From Sphingomonas sp. 35-24ZXX (GTDB lineage: Bacteria > Pseudomonadota > Alphaproteobacteria > Sphingomonadales > Sphingomonadaceae), in assembly GCF_000786215.1 (NCBI RefSeq), contig NZ_JROG01000004.1, forward strand, positions 310,001 to 374,000: a stretch of DNA of 64,000 nt, in the 5' to 3' direction. The position numbers and the translations under genes were made by a program. Positions 17,208 through 26,178 of the stretch are shown one piece after another (position 1 is the stretch's first letter; the number at the start of each line of letters is the position of its first letter). The notes under the pieces were generated by a model, which ran no database searches, was not told the origin of the DNA, and worked only from the letters and a program-made list of their open reading frames with translations.

Positions 17208-17879
17208 ATGAAGACCAAGATTATCCCGCTGGCCGCACTGGCCGTTGCCCTCGCCATTCCTGGCCAGGCCATGGCGCAGGCGGGCGAGGTGCATTTCAAG
17301 GTGCTGGGCACGCTGGTCGCGCCCGATGGCAAGATCAGGGACGTAAAGGTCGATCGCATCGGCCTGCCTGCCGGCACCCAGACCAAGGCCAACGACAATT
17401 TCGTCCCGACGGTGGCGATCGAATATTTCGTCGCCGATTCGGTGTCGGTCGAAACGATCGCCGGGGTGACAGAGCATGATGTCGATGGACGCGGCGCGCT
17501 GGCAGGCGCGGGCCTGGTGTCCAACGCCAAGATCGTGCCGGCCACGCTCACGCTGAAATACCATTTCGGCAAGGCAGGCGGCATCCGCCCCTATATCGGT
17601 GCGGGGCCCAGCTATTTCATCTTCATCAACGAAAAGCCCGGTGCGACGACGCGGACGCTGGGCGCCACGTCGCAGAAGATCAACGATACCGTGGGGGCTG
17701 CCCTGCAGGCAGGGGTCGATATTCCCGTCAACGACAAGGGGATGTTCGTGTCATTCGATGCCAAGCGCTATTTCCTGCGCCCGCTTGCCAGCTGGCGCGC
17801 CAATGGCGTCGAGGTGCTGCGCACGCGGCACGAGCTCGACCCCTGGGTGATCAGCGCGGGTATCGGCTTCCGGTTCTGA
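17208..17879 (+). CDS. ompW: OmpW family outer membrane protein
   Basis: A 223-residue outer membrane beta-barrel protein. The signal peptide covers residues 1-23 (cleavage likely after AMA). Alternating amphipathic strands follow, with FVPTVAIEYF, ATLTLKYHF, IRPYIGAGPSYFIF and the C-terminal WVISAGIGFRF, which ends in Phe as is usual for Bam-inserted barrels. OmpW proteins form small eight-stranded channels for hydrophobic molecules, and ompW is FNR-activated in enteric bacteria. Here it shares a perfect FNR box with ccoN. An AAGGAGGAG Shine-Dalgarno site precedes the ATG. Confidence 0.88.
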   Translation: MKTKIIPLAALAVALAIPGQAMAQAGEVHFKVLGTLVAPDGKIRDVKVDRIGLPAGTQTKANDNFVPTVAIEYFVADSVSVETIAGVTEHDVDGRGALAGAGLVSNAKIVPATLTLKYHFGKAGGIRPYIGAGPSYFIFINEKPGATTRTLGATSQKINDTVGAALQAGVDIPVNDKGMFVSFDAKRYFLRPLASWRANGVEVLRTRHELDPWVISAGIGFRF

Positions 17880-17894
17880 GCGGAGCCCGACGGT

Positions 17895-18587
17895 TCAGCC
17901 CGCCATCTCTTCCATCGCGGCGCGATTGCGGATCACGATCTCGCGCCGTGATGGCAGGGCAAGCAGGCCATCGCTCTTGAGCCGGGTGAGCTGACGGCTG
18001 GTGGTCTCGATCGTCAGGCCCAGGATGTCGGCAATCTGCTGCCGGCCAAAGGGCAGCTCGAACCCGTTGAGCGAGCCATCGGCATTGCAGCCCTGGCCCG
18101 ACAGCCGGTCCGACATTTCGAGCAGGAACGAGGCGACCTTCTCGGCCGCCGACTTGCGACCCAGCAGCATCATCCAGTGGCGCGCGCGATCGAGCTCGTC
18201 GAGCGTGCGGCGCAGCAGCTTCTGCTGCAGATCGGGATGCTCGCTGGCGAAATCATCGAAACTGTTGCGGTTGAAGATGCACACTTCGGCGTCGGTCATC
18301 GCGGTGACGCTATAGGGGCTTTCCTTGCCGAACGGGCGACCGATGAAATCGGACGGAAACACCACCCCGACAATCTGCTCGCGGCCATCGGAGGCGGAGA
18401 CAACCAGCTTGAGCACGCCTTCCAGAACATTGGCGACCACCGGGGCGTCATCGCCCTCCCACAACAGCGTGTGGCCTGCCTTGACCTTCTGCCGTCGCCC
18501 CATCTTGCCGAGCAGCAGCAGCTCATCGGGGGTCAGGCTGGCGCAGATCGCGCGGTTGCGGACTATGCAGGAAGAGCAATCGTTCAT
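17895..18587 (-). CDS. FNR-type oxygen-sensing transcription regulator (Crp/Fnr family)
   Basis: A 230-residue Crp/Fnr regulator. Four cysteines fit a [4Fe-4S] oxygen sensor: Cys4, Cys7 and Cys15 (C-x2-C-x7-C, the spacing of alphaproteobacterial FnrL/FnrN) and Cys103 (AEVCIF), matching Cys122 of E. coli FNR. The cyclic-nucleotide-like barrel covers about 25-125, the dimer helix 125-160, and the helix-turn-helix about 180-205. Recognition residues Glu194, Ser197 and Arg198 (ETTSR) are those that read the TTGA half-site. Convergent with ompW. It is the likely regulator of the boxes at 17117 and 3748. FixK-like regulators lack this N-terminal Cys set. Confidence 0.93.
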   Translation of the reverse strand: MNDCSSCIVRNRAICASLTPDELLLLGKMGRRQKVKAGHTLLWEGDDAPVVANVLEGVLKLVVSASDGREQIVGVVFPSDFIGRPFGKESPYSVTAMTDAEVCIFNRNSFDDFASEHPDLQQKLLRRTLDELDRARHWMMLLGRKSAAEKVASFLLEMSDRLSGQGCNADGSLNGFELPFGRQQIADILGLTIETTSRQLTRLKSDGLLALPSRREIVIRNRAAMEEMAG

Positions 18588-18643
18588 ACCGTCCCCTTAC
18601 AGCTTCGCTTACTCCATGAACAGCGTGGTGCGCTCAGGCGAAA

Positions 18644-19945
18644 TTACCGGGGCGGAAGCCCGGCAAAGGTGATCGCGCTTTCAGCTCCGTTTTCGGCGAT
18701 CGCCGCGACGCCTGCAAAATGGTCGTCGACGATGATACCGGGCAGGGTCACCTTGGTGGCGGTGGTCTCCTGCGATTGTTCCCAATCGCGCGCATCGGCC
18801 CTGCGCCAATAGACCTTGTAGCGCGCGGCGCCCGGCACTTCGGCCCAGCTGACCACGGTGTCGCTGCTCAGCGCCCCGCCCAGAACCGCGCTGGCCGGTG
18901 CCGAAGGCGCGCTGGCGAGTTCGCGGATCACCGCAATGTTGAGCGCGGTGACGCGGGCGAGATACGGGAAATCCATCTCGTCGATGGTGTCGCCGAACTT
19001 GCGGCCGTTTTCCTCGCGGATGTCCTGATGCTGGTGATCGTAATTCTCGACACCCACCGTGAAGCGGATCGCGGGATAGCCCAGTTCCAGCGCGGGCAGA
19101 TGGTCGCCGCCGCGCGCAAACCGGTCAGGCCGGCGGACCCCGAACACTTCGAGGCCGAGGTCCGCGCGCGCCTTGCCGACGCGCTGTGCCGCGCGCATCA
19201 GCGAACGCGAGGGGCCGTCATCTTCGCCGCCGCTGCCCCGCCGCGCCAGCGCCTCGGTCTGCGATTCGGATGCACGGATGCCTTCGGAGAACACGCGCAC
19301 GCGGTCGCTGACCTTGCGGCCGTCCTGGCCTTCGGTGTTGCCGACGATATCGTTGTTGATCAATGCGCGCACCTGCCATCCGCGGGCGCGCGCCGTCTCG
19401 GCGATCAGCCGCCCGCCCCACAACCCCTGTTCCTCGCCGGACAGCAGCGCATAGATGATCGTCGGCGCGAACTTTTCCTTGCTCAGGATGCGCGCGGCTT
19501 CCAGCACCAGGGCGCTCCCCGATCCGTCATCATTGGCGCCGGGCGCATCGCTGGTGAAATCGGCGACATCGGAAACCCGGCTGTCGATATGGGCGGAAAT
19601 GATGATGATGTCGTCGGGATTGCCGGTGCCGGACTGCACGCCCAGCACATTGACGACGTTGACGCCGTTGGGCGCGCGCGGCCCGGTGAAGCGGCGATCG
19701 ATCTGCTCGACGCGGATGCAGCCCCCGCAGGCCTTGCCGATCTTGGCGAACTCCGCCGCCGCCCAGCGCCGCGCCGCGCCGATTCCGCGTGTGGGGTGGT
19801 CGGGAGACGACAGCGTATGCCGGGTGCCGAAGCTGACCAGCTTCTCGACATCGGCGCGCAAACGCGCGGGGTCCGCCTCAGCCTGCGCGAAGGCAGGCGA
19901 GAAGGTCAGGGACAGGGCGGCGACCAGCGTGGCGATTTTGTGCAT
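18644..19945 (-). CDS. Secreted M28 family zinc peptidase
   Basis: A 433-residue exported metallopeptidase. I choose the ATG at 19945 (MHKIATLVAALSL) because AAGG precedes it and it starts the signal peptide directly; a second ATG lies 6 codons upstream. Cleavage is likely after AFA. Zinc-site motifs are present: IISAHIDSR, PGANDDGSGSA, LLSGEEQGLWGG and NNDIVGN. The C-terminal 80 residues (after about 350) resemble a fibronectin type III-like domain (VVSWAEVPGAARYKVYWRRAD). It probably trims peptides in the periplasm or outside the cell. Substrate unknown. It follows the metallophosphoesterase gene with a 51-base gap. Confidence 0.88.
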   Translation of the reverse strand: MHKIATLVAALSLTFSPAFAQAEADPARLRADVEKLVSFGTRHTLSSPDHPTRGIGAARRWAAAEFAKIGKACGGCIRVEQIDRRFTGPRAPNGVNVVNVLGVQSGTGNPDDIIIISAHIDSRVSDVADFTSDAPGANDDGSGSALVLEAARILSKEKFAPTIIYALLSGEEQGLWGGRLIAETARARGWQVRALINNDIVGNTEGQDGRKVSDRVRVFSEGIRASESQTEALARRGSGGEDDGPSRSLMRAAQRVGKARADLGLEVFGVRRPDRFARGGDHLPALELGYPAIRFTVGVENYDHQHQDIREENGRKFGDTIDEMDFPYLARVTALNIAVIRELASAPSAPASAVLGGALSSDTVVSWAEVPGAARYKVYWRRADARDWEQSQETTATKVTLPGIIVDDHFAGVAAIAENGAESAITFAGLPPR

Positions 19946-19996
19946 GACCTTACGCTGGCTCAATTTCCCAGCCGGTGCAAGGCCTTGTGCGCGGCG

Positions 19997-20770
19997 CTAT
20001 TGCCCGGTCTTGAGATACCAGCGGCTGCGGCCTTCCAGCGCGAGCGCGGTCAGCATGCCGCTCATATAGGCGCCGGTATCGATACCGATGCGGTTCGAGC
20101 ATTCCTCGACATCGTCGGTGATCGTGTGGCCGTGCACGATCAGCTTGTCGTGCGGGGTCTCGTCGATCAGGAATTCCTCGCGGATCCAGCGCAGATCCTT
20201 CGCGCGCTGCTTCTCGATCCCGACCCCGGGACGGACGCCGGCGTGCACGAAGGCATAGTCGCCCATCACGACGCGGTCCTGGAAGCGGCTGACAAAATCG
20301 ACATGCGCCTGCGGCAGCAATGCGGGCAGGCGGGCTGCAAGCTCGCCCATCGTCAGCGCATTGTATTCGGCAGCGGAGATATCGTAGCTGAGGATGGTCT
20401 CGCGGCCGCCGATCTTGCAGAAGAAGCGCACCAGCTTCTCATCGCCGGTCGAGGCCGCCAGATACACTTCCTCGTGATTGCCCATCAGGAAATGGACATT
20501 GCGTCCCATGGTCTGCGACAGTTCGATGGCCCGGTCGATCACGCCCGCGCTGTCGGGGCCGCGATCCATCAGATCGCCCAGAAACACGATGTGCGTGTCG
20601 GCGGCACCGCGCGCGCGATCATCGGCAAAAATCTGGTCGAGCAGCACGTCCAGCAGGTCGCGCCGTCCATGGACATCGCCGATCGCATAGACGCGCATTC
20701 CGTCGGGCAGCGTTGCGGTATCGATGGGAGCGGCAGGTTTGGGCTTTCTGCGCAGCAAGGCCTTCAGCAT
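19997..20770 (-). CDS. Serine/threonine phosphatase-type metallophosphoesterase
   Basis: A 257-residue calcineurin-like phosphoesterase. All metal motifs are in order: GDVHGRRDLL (about 32-41), GDLMDRGPDS (about 65-74), GNHEE (about 97-101), HAGVRPG and VHGHT. This is the PPP-family bacterial phosphatase type (PrpA/ApaH relatives). It could dephosphorylate proteins or nucleotides such as diadenosine tetraphosphate; ApaH proper is longer. It is cytoplasmic, with no signal peptide. It stands upstream of the M28 peptidase on the same strand. Confidence 0.88.
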   Translation of the reverse strand: MLKALLRRKPKPAAPIDTATLPDGMRVYAIGDVHGRRDLLDVLLDQIFADDRARGAADTHIVFLGDLMDRGPDSAGVIDRAIELSQTMGRNVHFLMGNHEEVYLAASTGDEKLVRFFCKIGGRETILSYDISAAEYNALTMGELAARLPALLPQAHVDFVSRFQDRVVMGDYAFVHAGVRPGVGIEKQRAKDLRWIREEFLIDETPHDKLIVHGHTITDDVEECSNRIGIDTGAYMSGMLTALALEGRSRWYLKTGQ

Positions 20771-20900
20771 GTTGCTTTCGATTCTTCAGTTGACTGTGTC
20801 GTGCGTCGCCCCGGGGCTGCTATATGCGCCATCTGGCGAAAAGTTCAACCGTCAGTTGTTCGCACGTGCAGCATGCTGTCGCAGAGCCGTCTGCAATCAC

Positions 20901-20934
20901 CCCGGCGACACCCCTGATGGAAGGGGTCGCCGGG
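20901..20934 (-). terminator. GC-rich hairpin after the saccharopine dehydrogenase-like gene
   Basis: CCCGGCGA-CA-CCCC pairs with GGGG-TCGCCGGG across an 8-base loop, with a two-base bulge. It sits 17 bases past the stop codon (20951) of the minus-strand gene. No T-run follows on the minus strand (GATTGCAG), so it is a possible Rho-independent terminator of weak type or a stabilising hairpin. Confidence 0.45.
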
Positions 20935-20950
20935 CATGGTCGGAAGATCC

Positions 20951-22135
20951 TTATTCCGCTGCGAAACTAAGGCCCGCCTTGGCGACCAGCCGCTTGACCA
21001 GATGCTCGCCCATCACCGCGCCCGGGGTGGTGATGCCGCCCGGCCCGTCGGGCGCGTCCTGCACCAGACCCAGAGCGCTCTCCGCGATCATCTTCGATGT
21101 CGAGCCATAGCCCGGGTCCTTGTCGCCCTTGACCCCGTATTTCTGGACCTGGCCATCGGGCATCTCGGCGACGAACAGTACATCGTAGAAGCCGTTCTCG
21201 CGCTCGTCCTTGCTGGGGCCCTCGCCGGGCTTGGGGCCACCTTCGCCGCCCATCATGTCGGTGCTGGCAAGGTGCTTGGCGATCGCCTCGCCCTTGTCGC
21301 CGGGGCCGGTCAGCATCATCTCGTCATAAACGAAATCCTGGCCATAGGGGTGACCCAGCAGCGCGTTGGTGCGGTGGACGTTCTTGGTGTTGATCGGCGC
21401 CATGATGAAAGGCGCCGCCCAGCTGCTTAGGGCTTCGTCATGCTCGGGCTTGTTGCCCTTGGGCTGGGCGGGGCCTTCGAAGCCGCCCGCCAGGCTGAAC
21501 GGATTGGTGAGATAGCCGAGCAGCGCCGGATCGCGCGCGACCGAGGCCATCGTCGCCTTGAGCGATGCGGCAGTGCCGCCCGAGAAGGTGCCCTGCATCG
21601 CACGCACGCGGCCCTTGACGCGCGGCGCGGGCTTGCCGAAGCGGCTGACGCATTCCTTCTGCAGCATCAGCACGCCCAGATCGAACGGGATCGAATCGAA
21701 CCCGGTCGAAAACACGATGCGCGCACCGCTGTCCTTGGCAGCAGCGTCGTACTTGTCGATCATCTGGCGCATCCACGCGGGCTCGCCGCAAAGGTCGACA
21801 TAATCGGTGCCAGTGGCGGCGCAGGCAGCTACCAGAGGTTCGCCATACAGCTGGTACGGGCCGACGGTGGTCAGCACCACCTTGGTGCGCCTGGCCATCG
21901 CCTCGATGCTGGCGGCGTCATCGGCATTGGCGACGACCACCGGGGTATCGGCGGGCAGGCCCATTTCGGCGAGCACCGAGGCCATCTTTTCAGCCGAGCG
22001 CGCCGCGACCGCCCATTTGGGGGCGTCGCCGCCCTGGCCATAGGTGTTCTGCAGATATTCGGCGACCAGCCGCCCGGTAAAGCCGCTGGCCCCATAGACG
22101 ATCACATCGAATTCGCGGTTCTCTCTGGCGGACAT
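20951..22135 (-). CDS. Saccharopine dehydrogenase family / trans-acting enoyl reductase-like protein
   Basis: A 394-residue protein with an N-terminal Rossmann fold: FDVIVYGASGFTGRLVAEYL at residues 9-28 contains the GxxGxxG nucleotide site. VLTTVGPYQLYGEPLVAAC and GTDYVDLCGEPAWM are hallmarks of the saccharopine dehydrogenase-like group that includes mycobacterial trans-acting enoyl reductase and eukaryotic SCCPDH. The true substrate is unknown; true saccharopine dehydrogenase activity is unlikely because lysine is made through dapB in this organism. It is monocistronic, with dcd 69 bases upstream on the same strand. Confidence 0.85.
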   Translation of the reverse strand: MSARENREFDVIVYGASGFTGRLVAEYLQNTYGQGGDAPKWAVAARSAEKMASVLAEMGLPADTPVVVANADDAASIEAMARRTKVVLTTVGPYQLYGEPLVAACAATGTDYVDLCGEPAWMRQMIDKYDAAAKDSGARIVFSTGFDSIPFDLGVLMLQKECVSRFGKPAPRVKGRVRAMQGTFSGGTAASLKATMASVARDPALLGYLTNPFSLAGGFEGPAQPKGNKPEHDEALSSWAAPFIMAPINTKNVHRTNALLGHPYGQDFVYDEMMLTGPGDKGEAIAKHLASTDMMGGEGGPKPGEGPSKDERENGFYDVLFVAEMPDGQVQKYGVKGDKDPGYGSTSKMIAESALGLVQDAPDGPGGITTPGAVMGEHLVKRLVAKAGLSFAAE

Positions 22136-22204
22136 CGGCTCTCTCCTGGTGTTCTGTTATGGTTTCAATGTGCGTCAAAGACGCGGCAATCACAAGCTGG
22201 CCAG

Positions 22205-22759
22205 CTACAGCTTCGGAAGCGTCACCCCGCGCTGGCCCATATATTTGCCCGCGCGGTCGGCATAGCTGGTCTCGCACGGCTCGTTGCCCTTGAGGAACAG
22301 GAACTGGCACGCGCCTTCATTGGCATAGATCTTCGCCGGCAGCGGCGTCGTGTTGCTGAACTCCAGCGTCACATGCCCCTCCCAGCCGGGCTCCAGCGGC
22401 GTCACGTTGACGATGATGCCGCAGCGCGCATAGGTCGATTTGCCCAGGCAGATGACCAGCACGTCGCGCGGCACACGGAAATATTCGACCGTACGAGCCA
22501 GGGCGAACGAGTTGGGCGGGATGATGCAGACATCGGTCTTGCGGTCGACAAAGCTGTTGGGGTCGAACTCCTTGGGATCCACCACCGAGGAATTGACGTT
22601 GGTGAAGATCTTGAACTCGTCCGCAACGCGTGCGTCATAGCCATAGGATGACAGGCCGTAGGATATGCAGCCGTCGCGCCGCTGGGCCTCGACGAACGGC
22701 TCGATCATGCCGTTGTCTTGCGCCTGGGTGCGGATCCATTTGTCGGACAGGATGGACAT
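22205..22759 (-). CDS. dcd: dCTP deaminase
   Basis: A 184-residue trimeric enzyme that deaminates dCTP to dUTP for thymidylate synthesis. The N-terminus MSILSDKWI and the motifs [38 protein letters not shown] and [28 protein letters not shown] are characteristic, including the catalytic Glu in the last. Length is standard. It lies downstream of the cytidine deaminase gene on the same strand, making a small pyrimidine salvage pair. Confidence 0.96.
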   Translation of the reverse strand: MSILSDKWIRTQAQDNGMIEPFVEAQRRDGCISYGLSSYGYDARVADEFKIFTNVNSSVVDPKEFDPNSFVDRKTDVCIIPPNSFALARTVEYFRVPRDVLVICLGKSTYARCGIIVNVTPLEPGWEGHVTLEFSNTTPLPAKIYANEGACQFLFLKGNEPCETSYADRAGKYMGQRGVTLPKL

Positions 22760-22792
22760 TGCGGCTCTTCTCCTACTCCCGCGGTCGTCTGA

Positions 22793-23239
22793 TCAGCTGA
22801 GGTTGGCCGGGCCGAAGGCGGCTGGCAAGAGCACCGACAGACGGTGCTCCAGATAGCCGTCGGCATGACCGGAATAGACGATGGGGTCGGTGCCGCCCAG
22901 CTGCGCCAGCTCGTTCATCACCTGGCGGCAGCGGCCGCAGGGGGTGACGGGGGCCGCAGTGAGGGCAAGCTGGCCATCGGCACCGAGCGGCCCGCCTATG
23001 ATCGCGACCTCGACCAGTCCGGTGCGGCGGCCCTGCAGGTTGGCGACGATCGCCGCTGCGGTTTCCGCACAGATGGCAAGGCCATAGCTCGCGTTTTCGA
23101 AATTGCTGCCGGTGACGATGGTGCCATCGTCGAAGCGGAACGCCGCCCCGACATGGAAGCCCGAATAGGGGGCATAGGCCGTCAGCGCTGCTGCGCGCGC
23201 CGCATCCAGCAAGGCCTGCCGGTCTGATACTTCGCTCAT
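22793..23239 (-). CDS. cdd: Cytidine deaminase
   Basis: A 148-residue zinc enzyme that deaminates cytidine and deoxycytidine. Motifs: YAPYSGFHVGAAF (substrate binding), NASYGLAICAETAA (zinc Cys and catalytic Glu) and PCGRCRQVMNE (zinc CxxC). I use the ATG at 23239 (MSEVSDRQ), which overlaps the stop of the upstream gene as ATGA; the frame is open 23 codons further but inside that gene. Downstream is dcd, 33 bases away. Confidence 0.95.
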   Translation of the reverse strand: MSEVSDRQALLDAARAAALTAYAPYSGFHVGAAFRFDDGTIVTGSNFENASYGLAICAETAAAIVANLQGRRTGLVEVAIIGGPLGADGQLALTAAPVTPCGRCRQVMNELAQLGGTDPIVYSGHADGYLEHRLSVLLPAAFGPANLS

Positions 23240-23928
23240 GGTCTCACCACATTCCAGCGCACGCCCTGCGGCGCGCCATTGATTCGATAGAAGCTGCTCG
23301 ATTGCCACATCACCCAGCGCTTGGCGGCATAGTCGGGCGGCACGAAATCACCGATCAGCCACACCGTCCGCGCCAGCCCTTCGCTGATTTGATAGGCGTC
23401 CTCGAACTCGCTGCCGATGCGCAGCAAGGCGGGCTTGCCGGCATGGTTCTCGATCTGGTTGAGGAAGGTATTGAGCTCGCCCAGCAGCATTGCCCGGTCG
23501 GGCCGGGTCTTGCACGCCTCGTCAAGCTCCAGGCTCACCACTGGCGGCAGCATGTCGGGATCGCGCGGCACCGTCGTGATGAACAGTTCGGCCTGCGCGG
23601 CCTCGTCCGCGCACAGGCTGAATTCGTGCACGGCGCCCGCGCGCATGCCCGACGTGCGGGCGCCGCGCAGATTGGCGGCAAAGCGTGCGTCGCGCTGGGA
23701 CCCGCCTGCGCTGGCGCGGACATAGGCAAAGTCCGCCCCCATCGTCGCCAGCGTCGGCCAGGCCAGTTCGCCATCGGCCGCGCTGACATACAGGCCCTGC
23801 ACCGGATAATCCTTGCGCGATGGCGCCCAGCCGGTGATGCCGCCCCAGATCAGCCCGCCCAGCACTGCGATCAGCAGCGCCAGCAGCCCAAGGCCGATGG
23901 TCCAGCGTTTCAGGGTGGAGGTGCGCAT
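23236..23928 (-). CDS. Membrane-anchored GH25 lysozyme-like protein, possibly inactive
   Basis: A 230-residue protein with one N-terminal transmembrane helix (residues 10-30) and a periplasmic domain resembling glycoside hydrolase family 25 muramidases: VQGLYVSAADGELAWPTL, GADFAYVRASAGG, AGAVHEFSLCADEAAQAELFI and PPVVSLELDE follow the family order. Two acidic positions seem altered. The first catalytic Asp (G-I-D-V-S in active enzymes) is Tyr here (GLYVS), and the D-x-E pair near the centre reads S-L-E, keeping only the Glu. It may bind peptidoglycan without cutting it. Its stop overlaps cdd by ATGA. It starts 12 bases after the UPF0262 gene. Confidence 0.72.
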   Translation of the reverse strand: MRTSTLKRWTIGLGLLALLIAVLGGLIWGGITGWAPSRKDYPVQGLYVSAADGELAWPTLATMGADFAYVRASAGGSQRDARFAANLRGARTSGMRAGAVHEFSLCADEAAQAELFITTVPRDPDMLPPVVSLELDEACKTRPDRAMLLGELNTFLNQIENHAGKPALLRIGSEFEDAYQISEGLARTVWLIGDFVPPDYAAKRWVMWQSSSFYRINGAPQGVRWNVVRP

Positions 23929-23939
23929 GATGGCTCTGG

Positions 23940-24422
23940 TCAGCCCTTGATGTGCAGCACGCAGATCAGCGTGAACAGCCGCCGGGCCGTGGGGAAATCG
24001 ATCTCGATCTTGTCCTGCAGCCGTTCGACCAGCAGTTCCGCCGCCTCGTTGTGAACGCCGCGCCGCGCCATGTCGATGGTCTCGATCTCCTGCGCGGTCG
24101 CCTTGCGGATCGCCTGGTAATAGCTGTCGCAGATCGCGAAATACTCGCGGATCGGGCGCCGGAAACGGCCCAAGGCCAGCACCAGGGTTTCCAGATGGGT
24201 GCTGTCTTCGCGGGCGATGGTAATCGCCAGCCGGCCTTCGAACACCGCCAGGCTCAGCCGGAAGGGGCCCGCATAGCCATCGGGATAGGCCTTGAGCGGC
24301 TTGAAGAAATTGTCCTCGATCAGGTCGAAAATGGCGATGCGCCGTTCCTGCTCGATATCCGCATTGCGCCACAATATGGTCTGCTCGTCGAGCTCGACAT
24401 GGATGATGCGTGGATCGGACAT
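23940..24422 (-). CDS. UPF0262 family protein
   Basis: A 160-residue cytoplasmic protein matching the alphaproteobacterial UPF0262 family: IIHVELDEQTI at the start, RNADIEQERRIAIFDLIEDN, YPDGYAGPFRLSLAVFEGRL and GRFRRPIREYFAICDSYYQAIR are typical. Function is not known. I choose ATG 24422 (MSDPRIIHVELD), the usual family start; an ATG 7 codons upstream is possible. It is divergent from dnaB, and first in a four-gene minus-strand run with the GH25-like gene, cdd and dcd. Confidence 0.85.
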   Translation of the reverse strand: MSDPRIIHVELDEQTILWRNADIEQERRIAIFDLIEDNFFKPLKAYPDGYAGPFRLSLAVFEGRLAITIAREDSTHLETLVLALGRFRRPIREYFAICDSYYQAIRKATAQEIETIDMARRGVHNEAAELLVERLQDKIEIDFPTARRLFTLICVLHIKG

Positions 24423-24558
24423 GGGGCCCAGTCTTTCACCCATGCATTGCCACGGGGCAAGCGGAAAAACCCGGGCGGTTCGCTGTCCCCGGCCTTGTCC
24501 ACACGATTATTGGCACCAATGCCTTGCGCGCCACAGCGGCAACGGCGAATATGGAGGG

Positions 24559-26121
24559 ATGGCCCAAGATACGCTCCTCCAGTCCGCACCCCCGCCCGCG
24601 CTTCCCCCGCAGATCGCAGCGCCTGTGGCGCGTGACACGCCCGAGGCCAAGCTGCCGCGCAATATCGAGGCGGAAGCGGCCTTTCTGGGGGCATTGCTGA
24701 TCGACAACCGCATCGCCGAAGAGGTGGGCGCGCGGCTCAAGGCCGAGCATTTCTTCGAGAGCGTCCATCAGCGGCTGTACGCGCAGATCATGCGGCTGAT
24801 CGACAAGAACGTGACCGTGACTCCGGTGACGCTCAAACCGTTCTTCGAGACCGATGCCGGGCTCGCGGAGCTGGGCGGCATGCGCTATCTGGCGCGGCTG
24901 ACCGGCGATGCCGGCGGCCTGATCGGTGCGCGCGACTTTGCCGAGCAGATCTACAATCTGGCGCTGCTGCGCGAGCTGGTCCAGGTCGGGCGGACGCTGG
25001 TCGACAAGGCGATGGACACCAGCGAGGAGGTCGACCCGCTCAGCCAGATCGAACAGGCGGAAGCGGCGCTCTACAATGTCGCGCAGGGCGAAGGCGATAC
25101 CAGCGGCGCGGTGCATTTCAACGTCGCGGTCGGCGCGGCGCTGGGCATGGTCGAAAAGGCGCTGAACAGCGGCGGCCATGTCTCGGGCGTGACCACGGGC
25201 CTGACCGATCTCAACGCCAAGATCGGCGGCCTGCACCCGTCGGACCTTCTGATCCTCGCGGCCCGTCCCGGCATGGGCAAGACCTCGCTCGCCACCAACA
25301 TTGCGTTCAACGCCGCCTCGCGCTGGCGGCTGGACAAGGCGGCAGGGATTGCCGACGACAAGAATGTTGGCGCGAAGACCGCGTTCTTCAGTCTGGAAAT
25401 GTCGTCCGACCAGCTCGCCACGCGTATCCTCGCGGAACAATCGCGGATCAGCTCGGAAAAGCTGCGCATGGGGCAGATTGCGCGCAACGAATTCCAGCGG
25501 CTCGTCACCGCCTCGCAGGAGTTGGAAGACCTGCCGCTGTTCATCGACGACACGCCGGGATTGACCATCGCAGCGCTGCGCGCCCGCGCCCGTCGGCTGA
25601 AGCGCAAGCATGACATCGGTTTCATCGTCGTCGACTATCTTCAATTGCTGCAGGGTACCGGCCGCAACGAGGGCCGCGTCAACGAGATTTCGGAGATCAG
25701 CCGCGGCCTGAAGACGCTGGCGAAGGAACTGCAGGTGCCGGTGATGGCGCTCTCGCAGCTCAGCCGCGCGGTCGAAAGCCGTGAGGACAAGCGCCCGCAG
25801 CTGTCCGACCTTCGCGAATCCGGTTCGATCGAGCAGGACGCCGATATCGTGCTGTTCATCTATCGCGAGGAATATTACCGCCTGATGGTCAAGCCCGACG
25901 GTCCGATCATGGACCCCAAGACCGCGGCGGACGAAGAGATCAACCAGAAATACCAGGAGTGGGAAGACAAGTTCAGCCCCACTGCCAATAAGGCGACCGT
26001 CATCGTCGCCAAGCAACGCCATGGCTCTACCGGCAACGTCCAGCTGCGCTTCGAGAGCGAGATCACCAAGTTCAGCGATCTGGCACGCGAGGATTATCTG
26101 CCCGGCGGGTTTGACGAATAG
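24559..26121 (+). CDS. dnaB: Replicative DNA helicase DnaB
   Basis: A 520-residue hexameric helicase. The N-terminal domain (about 30-140, PRNIEAEAAFLGALLIDN) binds primase. The RecA-like motor has the Walker A motif ARPGMGKTSLA near residue 235, SLEMSSDQLATRIL, the Walker B region FIVVDYLQLLQG and the H4 region ESGSIEQDADIVLFIYREEYY. The start at 24559 (MAQDTLL) is the first ATG giving a normal N-terminus; upstream frame is low-confidence sequence. The core is longer than in E. coli (471) mainly through an N-terminal tail and an insertion near residue 255-275. It is followed by a toxin-antitoxin pair. Confidence 0.95.
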   Translation: MAQDTLLQSAPPPALPPQIAAPVARDTPEAKLPRNIEAEAAFLGALLIDNRIAEEVGARLKAEHFFESVHQRLYAQIMRLIDKNVTVTPVTLKPFFETDAGLAELGGMRYLARLTGDAGGLIGARDFAEQIYNLALLRELVQVGRTLVDKAMDTSEEVDPLSQIEQAEAALYNVAQGEGDTSGAVHFNVAVGAALGMVEKALNSGGHVSGVTTGLTDLNAKIGGLHPSDLLILAARPGMGKTSLATNIAFNAASRWRLDKAAGIADDKNVGAKTAFFSLEMSSDQLATRILAEQSRISSEKLRMGQIARNEFQRLVTASQELEDLPLFIDDTPGLTIAALRARARRLKRKHDIGFIVVDYLQLLQGTGRNEGRVNEISEISRGLKTLAKELQVPVMALSQLSRAVESREDKRPQLSDLRESGSIEQDADIVLFIYREEYYRLMVKPDGPIMDPKTAADEEINQKYQEWEDKFSPTANKATVIVAKQRHGSTGNVQLRFESEITKFSDLAREDYLPGGFDE

Positions 26122-26178
26122 GACCGGGTTCGCCATATTGCACCAATAGTATGACGACTTTCCGGTGGGGTTGAGCAG

